A stretch of 64,000 nucleotides of DNA. Source: Pisolithus tinctorius. Lineage: Eukaryota > Basidiomycota > Agaricomycetes > Boletales > Pisolithaceae. Shown piece after piece: positions 44,316 to 57,029 of the stretch; position 1 is the first letter of the stretch, and every line of letters starts with the position of its first letter. The notes under the pieces were generated by a model, which was not told the DNA's origin, made no database searches, and saw only the letters and a list, made by a program, of their open reading frames with translations. Location of the stretch: positions 1,116,001 to 1,180,000 of the forward strand of contig JANFAH010000021.1 in assembly GCA_024663395.1 (NCBI GenBank). Direction: 5' to 3'. Position numbers and translations under genes: made by a program.

Positions 44316-46902
44316 ATGTTCGACGAAAGTCCTAGTCAGCCCCCGTCCCCAGCCCAAGCACTTGTTGCACTTGCGCCGCTCGAGCCCGAGTGGCAGCCCG
44401 TATTCCAGGCTTCAAACCAAGTCGTGCTTTACAACCCAACTTCCCATGCGCTGACGATACACCCCAATGCAACGCACTGCTTCCCCTGCCCATACTGCCG
44501 CCGTCCGCTTCCACCAGGCTTTGCACTTGAAGAGGATATCCACATCCGTGAAAGATCTTATTCAAGGCCATCAAACTACTTCAAATTGTTGTCTGTGTCG
44601 AGCGAAACCTCTCGGACATCAACCCCACCTCCTCTTGCAAGTGGAACTTCACAGTCTGCATTTCCTAGACAGGCTATGGCAGAAGGATACTTCAAAAAGT
44701 TCTTTCAAGAAGAGTACCGCTTGGGTATGGGTGCCTACGGAAGCGTGTATCTTTGTCAAGTTAGCAGGTGATCTTTAAGATTCGCCTAATCTTACTGATC
44801 ATGTTGCAGCATGTTCTCGATGGAAACCCACTAGGTGCGCTTCGACTCATCCCTTTCATGACGCTCAGCCAATATTTTCATACACGTAGGACATTTCGCT
44901 GTCAAAAAAATTGCAGTGGGAGAGTCTCACTCGTATCTCCTCAGTATCTTGCGCGAGGTTTGTGAACAGACTATATGGTCTAGCGGTATTGCTTAAAGCG
45001 AGTCTCTAAGATCCGTCTTCTGGAAACTCTTCGCCATCGGAATATAATCACATATCATCACGCGTGGCTTGAATCATATCAGTTTTCTTCCTTCGGCCCG
45101 AAAATTCCAACACTACAGTTGAGTGCGCCGCTAAATTCTCGCGGCATCGATGTTGATGAGCGACTTCAGCGTGCTCATGCAGTGGGCGGAGGGCGGCAGG
45201 TATGCATATGAATGACCTTGGCTCTGTACTTTTCCTGAACGTCGACCACTAACAGCTTGGACGATTTCATCGACGTTCGACTTGGGCGGCCGTCTAGACT
45301 ACCTTACTTACAATCATCCTCATCCTCGTCACCATCGGATTCCCCGTCTGCTCGTATACGTCAGTTCCGTGCAATGCAGCGTGCTCCGCCGGAGGAACGC
45401 GAACGTCTTCGCCGAGAAATGGAAGAAAAAGCGGCTGCTAGAAATACTGGAAAAACATCATGGAAGGCCGTCCACCTTCTAAGCGCGGAAGAAGTACAGA
45501 GCTTGTTTTCGGACGTGGTGGAGGGTCTTTCCTTCCTGGTTTGTCAAGGTTGTCTTTGGTTGTCACCAACTAAGACTTGCGAGTTAGCATAGTAGATCGA
45601 TACTGCACCTCGATTTGAAGCCAGGTAATGTTTTATTGACCCATGATGAAGGGAAGCTCATGTAAGTCGTTATGATCCACGCATGTGTCCGCTGACTTTC
45701 GCCGACAATGCAGTCCCCGTGCTATGCTTTCTGACTTTGGCACCTCTCGTGATATGCTTCAGTCTTCTGGATCGCGCTCGGGAAATACTGGAACGTAAGT
45801 GATCTACCCCGAACGTATCCATGTTACCTCATGATTATGGATCAAAGATTGGAATACGCTTCACCTGAATCTTTACCCTCGCCCCAAACCGGGCTCTTGA
45901 AGGAAGTAGACTCGAAATCCGACATGTGGTCTCTTGGAATGATCCTTCATAAAATGCTTTTCTTCCGGTTACCTTATCGATATGCTTCGGATGGCGAGAG
46001 GAGCGAGGAAGGGGAAGTGGACATACTAAATAAACTAGAACAGGAGATACTGGGCTACTCGGGGTGAGTAATTCATAATATCCCCCGAGTAACCGATGTA
46101 CTGACAATTCACTGCAGATTTCGGTCAACATCGTCTTTATCTGCTGCCTTCGAGTCTCGGCGCCTTCCCCGAGCCTTCCTTATTTTGTTGGAGACCCTTC
46201 TCAGTGTCATTCCGTCTAGTAGACCATCATGTGAACGGATTGCGGGCGCCATAAGGGAGGGAAGAGTATGCACAGGTGCCCTACTTCGTGTGACTTCACT
46301 AATCACGTTCTAGTTCAATCCCGTTGCTCCCGCGCCGGACGCATCGGGAACGTCTCTGGTTCCCCTCCGTAAGGCAACCGACGAAGCTTACACGGGAAAT
46401 TCCTTCGAAAGACCGGTGGCCATGGTACCTGCATCAGCGACCAGTGGGCAAAGTGGTAGTGAAGATATTACTGTTTCGGAGCCCTCCCTTCCTCATTCAG
46501 ATGAAAAGACACCACTTTTACAATTGCTTTCCCATGCGTTGCCTAGGGGCTTGTCTTCTTGGCACGTCTTTACGGGCATGCTTCAGGCTCGTCGACCGCG
46601 CATAACTAAGGATGCTTGGACAAGAACTATCAAAGCATGCATCCTCGCTGCCAAGGTACCTGTTTTGCCACCAGATCTGACTTGCATTAACCAACCACTC
46701 TGTTTAGGCGGTTTCCATCGTCGCTTCGTGGGACGCATTCCATGTACGGCCTGGATTGCTGACAGTTTCGGTTTTGGCTGCGCTGGCAGATCCGTTTTCA
46801 GAACAACTTCGGGCATCGTTCATCCTCGCGCTTGTCCATCTAGGATTAATATGGGCAGCAAGACGAGTCCAGTTTACTACTTTCGGGTACCCCACATACT
46901 AG
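44316..46902 (+). CDS. IKS1: IKS1-like serine/threonine kinase
   Basis: The ATG at 44316 gives MFDESPSQPPSPAQALVAL. The N-terminal region has VVLYNPTSHALTIH and HCFPCPYCRRPLP, as in IKS1 proteins. Exon 1 ends at 44759 with the glycine loop GMGAYGSVYLCQ; exon 2 is 44810-44834 (HVLDGNPLG). Next come HFAVKKIAVGESHSYLLSILRE, RLLETLRHRNIITYHHAWLE, a long insert with EERERLRREMEEKAAARNT, SAEEVQSLFSDVVEGLSFL, LHLDLKPGNVLL (catalytic Asp), MLSDFGTSRDM, GTLEYASPESL, DMWSLGMILHKMLFFRLPY and PSCERIAGAIREGR. The last exon has two hydrophobic stretches (LLTVSVLAALADPF, ASFILALVHLGLIWAARR) and stops at 46902, so the kinase is probably membrane-attached by its tail. In yeast IKS1 is linked to ion and drug tolerance; its targets are unclear. 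Confidence 0.85.
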
Positions 46903-47562
46903 TTGCATTCGATCTCGCTATCACACTCTTGATTTACTATCCAATGCAAATGAACCATAGCAGTGACTGTGCAAGTGACTGTTTGGAGGCAACTCCATGC
47001 CGCATATCCGAGGGAGTCGGACGGCTCGACGGGCTTTCACCACCGCTGTCTCTATCGATAGGAAGAGCATCGCCGCTGGTTCCAAGCAACGCGTCCAGGC
47101 TATGTGGAGTTCTTCCACTCTCTCCCCTCTTGGCAGGTACTCCAGTGATGTAAGTGGGGGGTTAGTTGCAGCACCAGGAATACCCACAAGTATGGAGACG
47201 GCCCCCTTATGCAAACTCTCGTATGGCCATTTTGAGGAACTGCTTCTAGTGATTTCTGTGGCGAACTTCGGAGCACCAGTCCAGCTAGACGGACCGCAAG
47301 GGTTATATTAAACTTAGGGCGACTAACTATACATGCACCTGCTAGTCCGTGTAAACCAAACTGACTGGTAGAAGAAACGTGCTTTACAGGTCCATATGTA
47401 ACAATTCGACACCATTACCGTTCTTTATATTATGAGCTCCGGCATTATTGCTTTCGTCAAGGTCATGATGAATGGTTGCATAACGCAGATAACCACCTTG
47501 AAACGTCAATATTATCGGCCCTTTATGTTATACGGTCCGCGGCTTGCATGAAATGAGTTTTG
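46903..47562. other. Intergenic, no gene seen
   Basis: The kinase (+) and F-box gene (-) converge here. No family-like frame. Confidence 0.5.
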
Positions 47563-49111
47563 CTACTCATTCCATACAGTACCATCCATTCCCAGTATTG
47601 CTTTCCAAAAATGCACGTCGTCCAGGGCTATCAACGTCTTCAGATTAGGCAAGGCCATCCTGAGATATCGTTCAACAGCCTCCGCATGTCCAATAATAGA
47701 GTCAGAAATATTGAGCTCCTCAAGAGGTAACGATCGCCACGCCGACTTCTCCTCTGGTAGAACCCTAGCGTCGATCGCCATGCTGAGCCTAGCAAGCCGT
47801 GAGCAACCTCGCACGAGTTCTCGGAGACTTCCAATTGTGGTGCGGTGCGAATCAATCCATGGGAGACCGCGCAGTCGCAGTTCCTCGATAACTGGCCATG
47901 AAAGGGCCGCGTGTTCAATGAAGGGATCATCAATGGCGAGATGTCCGATATCCCTGATGTCAAGAACGCGAAGGCGATGACAGGCAAGGAGTGGTTTGAA
48001 TGTTGACGGTGAGTACACGAAAGGTTTAAGGATGGAACTATCCAGGGTGTAGATGTGATGTAAGACGAGGATGTGCAAGCCTCGTGAGCGGCCGTGAGCT
48101 CGCTGGACCTCCTGGAAGAAGTTATGCATGACAGCCTCACTAGCTGGCGCGGAATAAAACACTGAAATTTCTCGGAGTTGAGTAGAGGCTGTGACGCGGA
48201 GTATGTCACAGAGTTGATCCAGGGTTGGGGTAGTAATTCTCATGCATTGCAGCACTGGGAACACTAGCGGATCAAAGTGATGCAATGCAGGGACTGGGTC
48301 CGCAGTTAGGGTCAGAGTCAGAACTTGTAAGTTCTGCATTTGCCTGGGTTGGAGTAGGCTGCTGGGGGAGATGTACAGCTTGCTGGGGAAGCAGAGCGTG
48401 CGTAGGTAGGGCATCCGGTCAAACCTCAATGCCGAAGGGTGAACAAACGACTGCTCGTGAGCACAGGCGTCGATCTTCAACGCTCGAAGCGAAGGTGCAC
48501 GATTCGTGATAGATTCCAATAATTCATGAAGGTCATCTGGCTCGAGGTAATGAGGCAACCTGAAGCGTAATTGAGCCAGGCGAGGGGAGAGGACATCATC
48601 CAGTAGCGATAGCGGGATTCTGTCGGCAAGGAATCCGAGATTCAGGGTATGAAGTGACGGGAAAAGTGCATGGAATACGTCCGGAGAAAATATGGTGCAC
48701 AGAGTAACATCACCAACATCGAGTGGTCGATCAGAGCTCCTGCAAAGCTCAAAAACACGAATTCGGAAAGAATATTTTCTCAAGCGAAGCCAGTCCTTAA
48801 TTGTGGGCTTGCTGACTATTTCCTAGCCTACAATGAGCAAAGGATCCGCGGTGAGTAGTAACAATAAAAAGACATACAATTGCGCCCCATGAGTCCTGCG
48901 TCCAGAGGTGACCAGGCAGGCACTTCACAAGTGGTCCCAACGTACATTGCGTTCGCCAAAGTACGTCGAGCGCGGGGTCCGTGAAGGCTCTACACGTGCG
49001 AGCAAGTCTTGCGATGTCACTTTTACGACAAGTTGATTGCGACTCGGTGCCGTTCTCCACGAACCCAATAATATGTAGTAAAATTTCGGTAACAAGGAGG
49101 CACGGATGCAT
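47563..49111 (-). CDS. F-box/LRR-type protein
   Basis: The ATG at 49111 gives MHPCLLVTEILLHIIGFV, then IARLARTCRAFTDPALDVLWRTQ and PLVKCLPGHLW, the F-box of agaricomycete proteins. After an intron at about 48893-48800, whose exact junction I could not settle, the large exon continues TIKDWLRLRKYSFRIRVFEL. A series of leucine-rich units follows (LFPSLHTLNLGF, LSPRLAQLRFRL, APSLRALKIDA, MQNLQVLTLTL, CHRLRVLDIRDI, WPVIEELRLRGL, CSRLARLSMAID, LPLEELNISD, LPNLKTLIALDD), ending at 47563. Such proteins act as substrate receptors of SCF ubiquitin ligases. This family is very large in Agaricomycetes and substrates are unknown. Confidence 0.8.
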
Positions 49112-50050
49112 AGCTCAAGTGGGTGGTTGTTGGGTAATGCGAATAAACTTGGGAGAGTCAACACTCCGGCAAGAATTTAAGGGAAGACTGCCATGCCGTT
49201 GTCATCCACATCTACGGTTCAATGATGAGTAATGAGCTGAGCATCATGTGCTGCTGCGTTATGACAGGACGCTCACCACCGGAGTTCCATCGTTGGGAAC
49301 TACACGACACATACCCTCCGTTGCCGGGCAGCCGAATGCAAAACGTTACATGACAATCCATGATTGGGGGCTTGGAACGAGAACTCGGACACGAGTCTGG
49401 GGTCTGGCGACTGATCCCGGAATTTGACACGTAACACTTCTCTCCGAGAACAGACACTCCGCTGTCACGCCACCACGCACACGTCGAGAATCGTCGAAGA
49501 GTCGGTGACTAGGAGATGTCCGTGGCTTCCAAGCCTCGGCAGAATGACATTGACAATTGATTCGGGGTAGTGTTAACAACATCACTGAAGTTGTGGAACC
49601 TAAGCTGTGACACTTGTGGCGCGGAGGTGGCAAGATATGGCTGGATCGACTGAGTCATTGCTACTTGTCCCAATTTATCCAGTTCTCGTATGCAATACAA
49701 TGCTAAGTTTCTGAAACTGGCGTTTAGTAGACGAGCAGGTCAGGGCACCCGAGCCGATTAGGTCATACAGGCTGGACTACGGTCTTCGTCGGATGATAAG
49801 TGCCTGGATAGTGTGCTGGCGCGATAGCCAGATAAGTAAAAACCACTGAGGCAGGTACATACCATGTTGTATATGACCTGTGGGCTTGGTGTGAGAACTC
49901 GGTGAATTGCAATCCGGGGATCTGGTAATCTGGTAATGATAACTGACGAAGGTAAAGAATAAGGTGGTTGCTGAGGCGTGGTGACTGAGGCTCGATCGCA
50001 CCTAAGTTGAGATCCCACTTCGACCATCTGCCTCCACATCCCTGCGTGAA
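49112..50050. other. Intergenic, no gene seen
   Basis: Several minus frames of 60-118 codons overlap one another without family features. Divergent promoters of the F-box gene (-) and the glomulin-like gene (+) should lie here. Confidence 0.45.
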
Positions 50051-52089
50051 ATGAAATCGAGCGGGGAATCTCTTCTCGCGGCCCTGCAGCTGCCCACGGG
50101 TCTCGATGACGAAGTACATACAGCCAGCAGTTTGGGGCTAGCCATCGTATAATGATGCTATTCGCTTTAGGAGCTCTCCAGGGCTATTTCTGACCTCGTA
50201 TCTCTCGCAGTGACAGGAGTACAAAGTGCCAGAGTGACGCTTCAAGAGTTGGTCGATGCGATTAGAGAGTATGAGGGCACGGAATACTTGGTCAGTCCTT
50301 TCGACCCCTCCGGTTTCATCCTATTGATGCGAGTTCGGCCTTCTTTCAGGAGCCATTGACCATTCTTCCCATCCTGCTGCCTTGTAGCAGTGATCATGCC
50401 CAGGTGCTGATTCGTGTCTGCGGGCTAAGCAGCAGCGCCAAGGAAATAATGATTGTGATACAAGAGGGCATAGAAGAATTGCAATGGTATTATCATGTCG
50501 ACGACGGGGAGGCACAGGAAAAACCTATCACGGCGCCTGTACAAAGGCTCATTGGTTTAACTGTGCTATGCACGACAGGTGGCTGCTCTTTTGGAGTTCT
50601 CGTAGCTCATCGATGACCCAATTTAACCAGCGATTCCCCGACTGAAGCTTGGGAAGAGAACTCCCTTTCAACTTGCCGGCCCCATTGTTTTGGACATTCA
50701 CTCCCTCGTACCGCCCGCTGCTCAAGAGGCCACCCAACATGAGGGTCGTTTGTTATTGCGCGAGGTTGCTCGTTTGGTCATAGCCCTTCAACCCTGGATA
50801 TCGGCCTCTGCCTCCCAAGATGACCTTGGACAAATGAAGGTTCGCCTGGTTGTTGGTGTGCACTTCGATTAGCTGATCATCTTGCTATTCCAGAAATCGC
50901 TTCGTGATCTCCTTGATACTACGGTCGTAGCGTGCGTATCCTCGATACAAGCTTCCCTCTCCGTTAGGGAATTTGAGAGGTTGTTTCCGCGCTTGATTGT
51001 GAAATCTGCCCTCCAAAAAGGCTGGGAAGATGGACAACGGGTTATGACAGAAATCCAAGTATACGGTCGCCTCCCCATTCACAGTCATTCCCGGCTTATT
51101 TCTATTCCTAGGATGCTCTAACAATTTTGGGCACCCTTCCAGAGCCGCCTGAGCCAAAATCAACCAGCGACTTGATATACCTCGCGCATGCGGAGCCTGT
51201 TGTTCCCTTGTCTTTGGCGAATTTGACCCAGCTTCATCCGTTGCTTGTCAACTCTTTACAGAGGAACGTTGCCACAGATGAAACACTCTTCCTTTTGCTG
51301 CGGTTGCTGGGGCCAGAAAGTTCACACTCTGACGCTACTGAAATCCCCCCAGATATTGCGGAGTCTCTTTGCAGCGTTCTTTCGGTTTTAGCTAGCACTC
51401 ATCTCGATCCGTTCATGCGCCACTTAAACCTTCGATTGCTCTCCATGGTCCTTTCCAAAGTTCACCAGGCCGTCAGACTCGATGTCCTACTAAAATTAAC
51501 CACTGACGAAGAACTCCCGCAAATGCGCTGTGCGGCAGTAGGACTGCTCAAAGAAGCCACTCTTAGCGCACTTTCATCTCCAGATCGCTCCACGGAACGG
51601 AACCCATTTGCATCGTCAACGTTGCTACGTGCCTTTGGACCCGTGTTGTTCAGAACAAGCCCCCCGGATTTCCTTATACTTAGTCACACTAGAGAAGAAC
51701 TGGAGCGTTCCGTTGAGCTGCTACGGATCAATGACTGCCTTTCATTCTATTATGTGCTCCTGCTGAGGGATAGGGAAAATACGGTGCGCGTCATTCTCTT
51801 ATTAGATTACCCTTGCTTATGGGCAATCAAAGACCGGGGTCCGTGACCCGGATAACATTGTAAGCGTCGAAAGATCCTTCCTTCGTCCGTTGCAACGGTT
51901 CCTCGACCAGTGGGTTGGCATGCAAGGTATGGGAGAGCCGAGCTGCTGTTTAACAGGCGACTCACCTCACTGTATGTAGAGGAACCCTTGGTGTCTCTTC
52001 TTTCTCTTCAGGTGAATCTGGAGCGAGTAGACGCCGCTGTCGCCGTTATCAAAGGGAATCCCAAAAACGACAAAAACGAGGGTGCTTGA
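50051..52089 (+). CDS. Ybp2/ALF4/glomulin-family protein
   Basis: Exons 50051-50113, 50171-50290, 50350-50578, 50631-50839, 50894-51058, 51112-51783, 51833-51927 and 51980-52089 join in frame. The start MKSSGESLLAALQLPTGLDDE is chosen because its donor is in phase with ELSRAISDLVSL. The protein is all-helical in appearance, with SLRDLLDTTVVACVSSIQ, PPDIAESLCSVLSVLASTH, QAVRLDVLLKLTT and QMRCAAVGLLKEATLSAL, the last being the most conserved block of this family. The end is QVNLERVDAAVAVIKGN. Members bind cullin-RING ligases in animals and plants (glomulin, ALF4), and act in the oxidative-stress response (Ybp1) or at kinetochores (Ybp2) in yeast. Which role applies here cannot be told. Confidence 0.65.
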
Positions 52090-52823
52090 TTACTTGCAAG
52101 GGTTCAGTTCTCGCCGCGAACGTGAGTTCAATTGCTTTTTTTTTTGAGTTCGACAGCACCTCACCGCTGCGCCGCTGTCTCGCGGCATGGAAGGTCCCCA
52201 CGTAATTTCCCTTGATTTTCCCCTGGGCGTTTCCACCGAAAACGGTGCCTGGCACTTATCTGGTGTGAGCCGGGGAAATGCGTGCCTGTATTAGTTTCGC
52301 CATTCCGTTAATTAGACGATACCCGAAACCTCTACTGCATTAACGAGTTTCGTTTGGTGTGGCATAACCGTGGAGTGGCGCGTACTCTGTATTACCTTGG
52401 CAGCCCTGACCCCTCCGTGCCTGCTCGCGTGACAGCATATCATCCCTGAATTCGACATCTCGGCGGTGATGATCTACATGAATACTATACCCGCGAAGAA
52501 CCGTGCCCAAATCCTGGACTCGCTGAATATCCGTGCATCCCTCATTTCTCTGCTTCATGTTATTATACATTCGTGACGAGCGGTATGGTCGTGAGTTAAA
52601 CAGTGGAGATGAAACTAGGTATCCAAGACAGTGAGGAACGGAGAGGATCGAGGGTGTGCGTTATATGTAAGTGATTCCCTGGTTCGGAAACTTTGAAACC
52701 TGGCAACGGGAAGTCATCGTAAATTTCTGGTACTGGTCGCCATTGGGAGTGTCAAGGGCGATTATAGGTCATACAAAAAACGGCTACATTCCAAGGCGTC
52801 GTCCTGCGTTCTGCTTCCCCACG
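52090..52823. other. Intergenic, no gene seen
   Basis: 3' flanks of convergent genes. No coding frame with family features. A T10 run is at about 52136-52145. Confidence 0.5.
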
Positions 52824-54842
52824 TTAATCAATTTTTTGGTATTTGAGTTCGAGTTTTCGGAGGGGGAAGTAGAGGATACCGGCCAACGGGAAGGCCACTT
52901 CAAAGCCGATGTCGCCTGTTTTGGTACCGATGGGACCCTCGAACCACACTTGTTGCATACATGGAATGACGAGGCCGAACGAGAGGATGACGGCAGCTAT
53001 AGCAGCTGCCCCCCAAGGCAGACGGCGTGGATTGTTCCAAGAGCTGTGATCGTAGGAGCTAAAGTCGCCGTTGCGGAAGCAGTAATGTTCGACGATTAAG
53101 ATAGCGCCATATGCGCTTGCCCAGTACCCGATGAGGCTCAGGAAATCGGTCAGTGTTGCATAGAATCGATGGGCGCCAACGATAGATAATGGCAATGAAC
53201 TAATGGGGCAAGCGACCCATCCGAATGAAGGGGTAAGTCAGCGATGGATGACCAAGAAACTCAGGAGGATTGACCCACATTGCTGTGCCGACAATGGAAA
53301 AAACATATCGGGGAACTCGGCTGAACGACGGCACAAGAACTTGGAAGTTGAAACAAATAGAGTAAAGCGTACACGCGATATTCGCGGTAACGCTGAGACT
53401 CAACATGACCGTGAGGAACTTCCCAAAACCACCAACTGGACTAAGCATGGCGTTCAAAAGGCCGCCGATGTTACCTGCCGTGCCGTAACCCTCATTCCAA
53501 CTAGGAACATTGGGAGTGGCCATGACTGCGGCTACTCCAAGGCACTCCAGCACGATCTGAGATAAGTTTAGGGTTAGCCATTCACGGACATGGAAAAAAT
53601 CACATACGATAGGCACAACATAAGCAAGATATGAGTACAAGAAGATCTTGCGACTGCGTCGCGGATAAGGGGTCAGCCAAAACGTGTGATTGGAAATAGA
53701 AGAGTGATACCTTGAAACGGTAGGTTCATAATACATGGTGAAATCCGAGGCCATTGCAGAATACGTGATCACGAAACCTGCGAGGACAGATCCAAAACTA
53801 AGGATAGTAGTCGCTGAGGCAGGTTCTCCAGAGAATGAGGGTGCGTTGTACAGATGCTTCCCGCCAACACCAAGGGCGACGGTGAAAGCAAGGAGGACAG
53901 GTGGCCATGAGAGACGTTCGTACCAAGTCAGTACTCTGTAACCCATGAAAGAGATCTACATGGTTACGGTTAGTCACGAAGGCGGGGCGGTGATGTAGTT
54001 TAGCCTATATACGCACTACCAGCGCAACGATCGCAATGATGACAATTCCGACCCTTAATAGATCATTCGTTAAGTAAGGCTGCAGAGCATGAAACAAACA
54101 GACACTCACGTCCAGCTCATGTTGTCGTTCGAAACACTAGCAAGGGCTTGGCCGCCGAGAATAGAGTTGAGAATGTTAAAACCACATAATCCGATTAAGT
54201 TAAGAAGAGCGGGTATCGTGAGACCGTAGTACCTGCGTGGATTAATGAGCAATGCGGGAGAGTGCTGGGGATGGTTGAGACTCGCCCAAAGCTGTAACGG
54301 GAGTGGACCATTTGTCGCATTCCCGTTCGAGGTCCCCATGTGTTACTAGGTTACATTTAGATGAATGACAATCCGGGAGGGAGAGCGGACATACAAGTAT
54401 GCGGGGAGAGAACAAGCAAGGAGATTGAAGAATAATATTACGAGACATGAATCACGGAGGCTCAAGCCGAAGACGATTGGTCCGAGTGTTCCGGTTGAGA
54501 AGCTACATAAAACTGAGAAGCGGCGCCATAGCCGAGGACAGAGAGTAACGTACGAAAGGATGTTGAAGTTCATGGAGAACCAGACGAAGAAGATCTTGTA
54601 GAACTGCTTGTCTGTCCGCTGATCATAGGGGACTGGGACGATCCCTGGGATCGGAGTGAGCGAGACGGAAGACGGAGCGGAACGAGAGACGGACCTCTCT
54701 CCTCGACTCCCCAGCTGAGGAGGGCTTTCAGCCACGGGTGATACCTACTCTCCCCGCTATGTATGGATGCTGCACGAGACTCGGTCTTCGAGACAGCATC
54801 CTTCTCGATGTCAGACAGTTTCTCGTCTCGGAGGTCGGCCAT
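52824..54842 (-). CDS. NCS1-family nucleobase (purine-cytosine) permease
   Basis: The ATG at 54842 gives MADLRDEKLSDIEKDAVSK. Then HPWLKALLSWGVEERG is spliced (gtccgt...cccag, about 54690-54655) to IVPVPYDQRTDKQFYKIFFVWFSMNFNIL, a typical fungal NCS1 entry. Helices follow: FSTGTLGPIVFGLSLRDS, LFFNLLACSLPAYL, YYGLTIPALLNLIGLCGFNILNSILGGQALASVS, IVALV..GYRVLTWYERLSW, LAGFVITYSAMASDFTMYYE, YLAYVVPIV, LLNAMLSPVGGFGKFLTVMLSLSVTANIACTLYSICFNFQV, HRFYATLTDFLSLIGYWASAYGAILIVEHYCFR and AAIAAVILSFGLVIPCMQ, ending KYQKID at 52824. Predicted about 12 membrane spans. Proton-coupled uptake of cytosine, adenine or related bases at the plasma membrane is the family role. Divergent to MOB3. Confidence 0.85.
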
Positions 54843-55175
54843 GGTTGGCAGTCGAGGGGTAGTACAACAAAAAAAGATAGCGGGGGGGCAAGGAGCTATA
54901 TATCCTGTCACCCTAGCAAAGGCACCACATGATAACATCAAACTGGAAAAAAACCGCCCTGCCTTTAGTTTTCTCCCATCTGACGCTTTCGTTGATGGGG
55001 TCAACTAAATATTCGCTTATCTTCTGTCCTTTTTCGGCACATCGCCCGATCCATTACCCCCTTTGGCAACTGTGGCTGCGCCGCCGTCCACGTGCAAAGG
55101 TTGGGCTTGGTCGCTTGCTGGCCGAAGTGGGGGGACACATTAATGCAACTACATACTAGCTCGACTAGCTCGACG
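54843..55175. promoter_or_regulatory. Divergent promoter region, permease (-) and MOB3 (+)
   Basis: A 333-bp non-coding gap between two start codons on opposite strands. A CACGTG E-box palindrome stands at about 55089. No TATA box is obvious. Confidence 0.4.
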
Positions 55176-57029
55176 ATGGCTGCCGTCGCTGTCCAACGAC
55201 CGTACCGCGGCTCCCGGGTGTCGTCTTTCTACCCAGTAAAGTCGGTGCCTCCTTTGTCTTCCTTGGACAGCGCCTTTCAGCTCCAAGAGTACATCTCGCT
55301 TCTTATTCGTCTTGACGTTCACGATGTCGATACCATAGTCTCATTACCCGGAAAAACTACCCTTAAGGACAAGGGCAAGGACAAGGATACCGATGAATCT
55401 GGACAAGATGCTCCCGAAAGCGACGGAAAAAAGGTAGAGGACGGTGAACGCAAGGGTGAGCCATCCGTCGACCGTGCGTGTTGGATCTACGAGCAATTGC
55501 GGTGCGTCCCTCTCAGGTCCTGTCAGAGTAACTTTCATTTTGGACCTGACTGTTCATCCAACTTTCGTTAGTCGCCTCGCTCAGGACCTTTCGCACCCCC
55601 TCATTACCACACTACAGCAAGAATGTACCCGAAGCTCCTGCCCACAGATGCAGGCTGGTGAATGGCTTTATTTATGTGTCGCTCACGGGAACGATGAGTC
55701 CTTGGAGGTTTTACATTTTGCCCTTCTTTGGAGTTGTCCATGTTCTTATGCCCTGTGTCTTTTTTAGCAATGTTGTGCCATCGATTACATTGTCCACACA
55801 GTGGATAGCGCGACTGCACTATTAAATTCTCCAAGGGCGTTTCCATCTCGGTAAACTTTTCACCCGCATTCCCCCCCTCGATTAAACTCAACTTCATCCG
55901 TTTCCCCATCAGGCTCTCTATTCCACAGTCATCGCACCGTCATTTTTCCTCTCTTGCAAGAAGGCTTAGCCGGATCTTCTCGCACGCCTATTTCCATCAC
56001 CGGGAGGCGTTCCAGCAAGCCGAAGCCGAGTCCTCGCTTTATGCCCGTTTCCTGAAGCTCACCAGTCTTTTCGACTTGGTTCCCCCAGAATTTCTGGTCA
56101 TACCAGAGAGCGCCATTCAGGCAGATGGCAGAAGTCGGGAGGACGTTGAACCGCCTCGTCTTCTCGCTGCGGCAGTTCATCCCGACCGAACTTCTCCCAG
56201 CGACAACCCTGTTGCAGAGCAAACTCACTCTATACCTGCAATGGATAGTGGTGCGCCGGTCTACTCGCAGCCGGAGGACACTGGCTCCATGGGCACCGCC
56301 AGCCCACGTCGAGTTGGCCGGAGTCGTACAGACACGATGATACTCAACGAGGTTCACAATATCACTGAGGAATTGGTTAAAAGCGCACCCGGGGGCGAGG
56401 TCGGGAGCAGCACACTGGATACTCAGGTTGTTGATTCGGAGCCTTCTCTTCGACAAATGTGGATCGGCGAACAGACCGAGCTTCAGGAAATGGGCGATCC
56501 TCGCGTGGCTGAGGAGCCGGTCCCAACGGCTCCAGGGTCACCGCCAGTCGATGAAGTTCCCCTTATATCTCTCGTAGAATTGCCAGATTCTACAGAACCC
56601 CCTTCGGCGACATCTCTGCAGTCCGACCCCATACTTCCTTTGCCCAAAATAAAGGAAGAACCCCCCTCAACCACCGCTTCGATTGTTGCGATGGCAACAC
56701 CTGAGGAAACCACGATGACTGACCCAGCGTCAACCACGGATGCAAACGTGGAAAGTCCATCGTCCCCCGAGATTGAACCATTACAGACTCAGGATACACT
56801 GGAGTTTTTGCAGGAGCCGCCTTTTTCTGAAATAAAATTACCCGAGGAGTCGCAATCCGCCTCTGATCCAAACCCTGTGCAAGTGGAAGAATTGCACCCA
56901 GCACACGTGGAACCTGAGACGAAGGAATTTTCACTGGACCTTAGTGAACCTCCACCTTCAGAACCAGTACCACCTGAAAGTGACGTCACTGACGAGGCTA
57001 TAGTTCACGATGACGATGAAAAGGAGTAG
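55176..57029 (+). CDS. mob3: MOB3/phocein-type Mob protein with long acidic tail
   Basis: Exons 55176-55501, 55572-55707, 55768-55850 and 55913-57029. The start MAAVAVQRPYRGSR is followed by the Mob fold: SAFQLQEYISLLIRLDVHDVD, a Lys/Asp-rich insert (KDKGKDKDTD), ACWIYEQLRRLAQDLSHPLITTLQQEC, CPQMQAGEWLYLCVAHGN, CCAIDYIVHTVDSATALLNS, SHRHFSSLARRLSRIFSHAYFHHREAFQQAE and LYARFLKLTSLFDLVPPEFLVIP. Cys/His residues for zinc are present (TRSSCPQM, HRHF, HAYFHH). After the domain, about 300 residues are Glu/Pro/Ser/Thr-rich and probably disordered. Phocein/MOB3 is a STRIPAK subunit; in filamentous fungi STRIPAK controls cell fusion and fruiting-body development. Confidence 0.85.
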